Assembly: GCA_035913415.1 (NCBI GenBank)
Contig: JAMIIV010000068.1
Span: 1-64,000, forward strand
Length of the DNA: 64,000 nt
From: UBA5070 sp035913415
Lineage (GTDB): Bacteria; Fibrobacterota; Fibrobacteria; UBA5070
Reading direction: 5' to 3'
This document shows positions 62,089-64,000 of the stretch, piece after piece; the stretch's first letter is position 1; each line of letters opens with the position of its first letter. A model generated the notes under the pieces. That model saw only the letters and a program-made list of their open reading frames with translations, was not told the origin of the DNA and did not search any database. Both the position numbers and the translations under genes were made by a program.

Positions 62089-63051
62089 ATGGAAATGGCA
62101 CCCGCTGCCGGTAGACTGTGCCACGTCATCCTCGCCGGGGATGCCGATGTCTGCGACCAGTGGATCGAAGCCTGGCGACGCGACATGCGCTTCGATTCCC
62201 TCGGGTTCCTCCGGGTGACCCCGGGCGATTCGTGGACAGTTCCTGTCGGGGAGGCGGGCATCATCCTGGAGTGCCAGGCGGGGGCGGCATCCGGTTGCGG
62301 CGAGGCCGTCGCCGGCAGCCTGGAAATCCACACCCTCACCGGCGTGGATCCCTCCCTCGCCCCGGTTTTGGCACCTTGGGTTTCCAGCATCGCGCGGTTG
62401 CTCGTCGAGCGCGTCTCGCTGCGCCGCCTCGTCGACCGCTTCGGCGAACGGGTGCGCCGGGAAGCCGCTCGGCTGCGCATGGCCGACCTCCTCGAAGAGG
62501 CCAACCAGCGTCTCCAGGAAGAGTTCGTGCGCGATCCGCTCACCGGGGTTCCCAACCGTCGGCGTTTCGAGGAGCACTTCGACCTCTGCTGGGGTCGCGC
62601 GGCCGGCGACGGAACCGGCATCGGGCTGATCCTCGTCGACATCGACTTCTTCAAGAAGCTCAACGACAGCCTGGGACACCAGGAAGGCGACCGCTGCCTG
62701 CGGGAAGTCGCCCAGGCTCTGGCCTCCCGGGTGGTGCGGTCCAACGACATCATCGCGCGGTTCGGCGGCGAGGAGTTCGTCGCCGTCGTCGACAACTGCA
62801 CCCGCGAAGAGGTCGAAGCCCTCTCCGAGTCCCTGTGCGCCGGAGTCCGGGACCTGGCCATCCGCCATCCCGAGCACCCCATGGGGATCGTGACCATCTC
62901 GGCCGGGGCCGCTTGGGCGATCCCGGGGCTCACCAGTTCGGCCGAGGATTTCCTCCACAGCGCCGACGAAATGCTCTACAAGGCAAAAAACAGCGGCCGC
63001 AACTGCTGGATCCTCTCCATCCCTTCCGCCGACGTCGCGGACGGAAACTGA
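62089..63051 (+). CDS. Diguanylate cyclase (GGDEF domain)
   Basis: A 320-residue soluble protein. The N-terminal 120 residues are an unrecognised sensory region, followed by a helical linker (LLVERVSLRRLVDRFGERVRREAARLRMADLLEEANQRLQEE) and a complete GGDEF domain (about 150-310): DPLTGVPNRRRF, DIDFFKKLNDSLGH, active site RFGGEEF and the inhibitory-site RSND five residues upstream. All residues for c-di-GMP synthesis and feedback inhibition are present. The ATG is preceded by GGGGAGGAA. Confidence 0.92.
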   Translation: MEMAPAAGRLCHVILAGDADVCDQWIEAWRRDMRFDSLGFLRVTPGDSWTVPVGEAGIILECQAGAASGCGEAVAGSLEIHTLTGVDPSLAPVLAPWVSSIARLLVERVSLRRLVDRFGERVRREAARLRMADLLEEANQRLQEEFVRDPLTGVPNRRRFEEHFDLCWGRAAGDGTGIGLILVDIDFFKKLNDSLGHQEGDRCLREVAQALASRVVRSNDIIARFGGEEFVAVVDNCTREEVEALSESLCAGVRDLAIRHPEHPMGIVTISAGAAWAIPGLTSSAEDFLHSADEMLYKAKNSGRNCWILSIPSADVADGN

Positions 63052-63149
63052 CAAAAACGTTTCTCCTTGACTCCGCCCGAATGCCGGTGGTAAGCTCCGA
63101 CATCGAAGCGGCCCAAATGTTCCCAGTCCATCTCGTCGGAGGTGTTTTC

Positions 63150-63530
63150 ATGCCCAAAACCGTGCTGATCGTTGACGACTCCAGCTTCCTTTCCAAGCAG
63201 ATCGCCGAATTCTTCACCAACCAGCTCGGGTTCCAGGTCGTGGGTATCGGCAAGGACGGGAACGAGGCGGTGGACCTCTACCGCAAGCACAAGCCCGAAC
63301 TGGTGACCATGGACTTGACCATGCCCAACAAGGACGGCAAGACCGCCATCAACGAGATCCTCACCGAATTCCCCGACGCCCGGATCATGGTGATCTCCGC
63401 CGTCAAGGGCAATACCGTGCTGGAATGCCTGAACCGTGGTGCGAAGGGGTACATCGAGAAGCCCCTGAAGTTCGCCGACACCCTCTTCGTTGAAGACTTC
63501 CGCAAGTCCGTCGAGGAAGTGTTCGCCTGA
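63150..63530 (+). CDS. CheY-like single-domain response regulator
   Basis: A 126-residue receiver: acidic pair VDDSSF, phospho-acceptor Asp in LVTMDLTMPNKDG, Ser in IMVISAVKG and Lys in YIEKPLKF. There is no output domain. It is 98 bp downstream of the GGDEF gene and 2 nt upstream of a CheX-like gene, so it is presumably the substrate of that phosphatase. GGAGG precedes the ATG. It may act on the motor or on a kinase network. Confidence 0.92.
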   Translation: MPKTVLIVDDSSFLSKQIAEFFTNQLGFQVVGIGKDGNEAVDLYRKHKPELVTMDLTMPNKDGKTAINEILTEFPDARIMVISAVKGNTVLECLNRGAKGYIEKPLKFADTLFVEDFRKSVEEVFA

Positions 63531-63532
63531 TC

Positions 63533-64000
63533 ATGGAAAACAACACCCTCATCCGGCACGCGGAGGCGTTCGCGACAGCTGTCTGCAACAATATTCGCGA
63601 CATGGTCGGCGTCGAGCTGTCCACGTCGTCCGAATCGCTCGCCGAGGTGAGGTTCCTTCCCTCGCGAGCCATGACGGTCATGATCCATTTCACCGGCGCC
63701 ATCCAGGGCGAGTTCGCCGTGAGTCTCGACGAGACCTACGCCGCGGCGCTCATCGGGGCCTGGTCCGAGGGCATGCCCGACGACGAGCTGTGCGCCATGC
63801 GCGGCGACTACGGCGGCTTCCTGAAGGAGCTCTTGAACACATCGGTGGGGCAGGTCATCCCGGGTCTGGAATCCGAGTTCGACGCCCTCACCTTCCTGCC
63901 ACCCGTGGTGGTGTGGGGATCCCTGGAATACCCCGATGTCCCTGCCGGATTCATGTCCGCCAGCAGCGACGGCGGCGAGATCCAGTGCTATTTCGTGCTG
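63533..64000 (+). CDS. Second CheX-like phosphatase (3' end cut by window edge)
   Basis: From the ATG at 63533 the frame is open to the last base (156 codons). The CheX/CheC-type catalytic helix is visible in GFLKELLNTSVGQVIPGLE (E-x-x-N). The sequence differs clearly from the 61.5-kb CheX-like protein, so this is not a recent duplicate. Coupled to the CheY-like gene by a 2-nt gap, it is probably its dedicated phosphatase or adaptor. Confidence 0.72.
   Translation, partial: MENNTLIRHAEAFATAVCNNIRDMVGVELSTSSESLAEVRFLPSRAMTVMIHFTGAIQGEFAVSLDETYAAALIGAWSEGMPDDELCAMRGDYGGFLKELLNTSVGQVIPGLESEFDALTFLPPVVVWGSLEYPDVPAGFMSASSDGGEIQCYFVL

Overview
The window is GC-rich, almost wholly coding DNA from a flagellated, diderm (LPS-bearing) bacterium. 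The best lineage guess is an uncultured, motile relative of Fibrobacter (Fibrobacterota). The evidence is a regulator resembling TIGR02147, a family I know from Fibrobacter succinogenes, overlapping a lipoprotein gene (59.4-61.4 kb), and a secreted GH26 mannanase with a C-terminal sorting-like domain (16.4-18.3 kb). Cultured Fibrobacter lack flagella and have much lower GC, so this would be a free-living or deep-branching member. The placement is inference.

Layout. 0-3 kb (minus): a CHASE2 Ser/Thr kinase running off the left edge, behind a LysM/FecR protein. 3.2-7.2 kb (minus): heme genes hemG and hemE, a nitroreductase and prmA. 7.2-15.5 kb: a polyprenyl synthase, a membrane sulfatase with a MopE-like metal-binding insert, then purN, a STAS protein, gcvT and ftsK. 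15.6-21.1 kb: a Cache-type protein, the mannanase behind a promoter and a foldable leader, an ABC-F ATPase and an outer-membrane-type protein. 21.1-26.3 kb: a five-gene branched-chain amino acid ABC transporter (livKHMGF, minus) bracketed by two copies of a long palindromic repeat. 26.3-28.0 kb: nadC with a DUF5718-like gene.

28.2-47.7 kb is one long plus-strand flagellar run: motE-fliK-flgD-flgE, then from a good sigma70 promoter fliL-fliM-fliN/Y-fliO-fliP-fliQ-fliR-flhB-flhA-flhF-flhG, followed by a histidine kinase and a REC/kinase-like protein. Many genes overlap by 4 nt. flhB has no stop codon of its own and reads in frame into a lipoprotein signal peptide and beta-propeller.

47.7-53.1 kb (minus) is a six-gene chain, lptD-maf-RodZ-like-tatD-small membrane protein-hisB, every junction a 4-nt overlap. 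53.1-57.4 kb holds an RCC1-type fragment, a detached fliN, pyrB with a catalytically dead dihydroorotase homologue, and an HDOD gene with a small partner. 57.6-64.0 kb holds guaB, the TIGR02147-like/lipoprotein pair, and a signalling cluster (CheX, GGDEF, CheY-like, second CheX cut by the right edge).

Main items for follow-up: a 13-bp palindrome, GACGGA(A/T)TCCGTC, occurring perfectly six times inside genes in different reading frames; the FlhB-lipoprotein readthrough fusion; the MopE-sulfatase; the mannanase leader; and the nested inverted repeats. I saw no tRNA, rRNA, CRISPR array, transposase, integrase or prophage gene.
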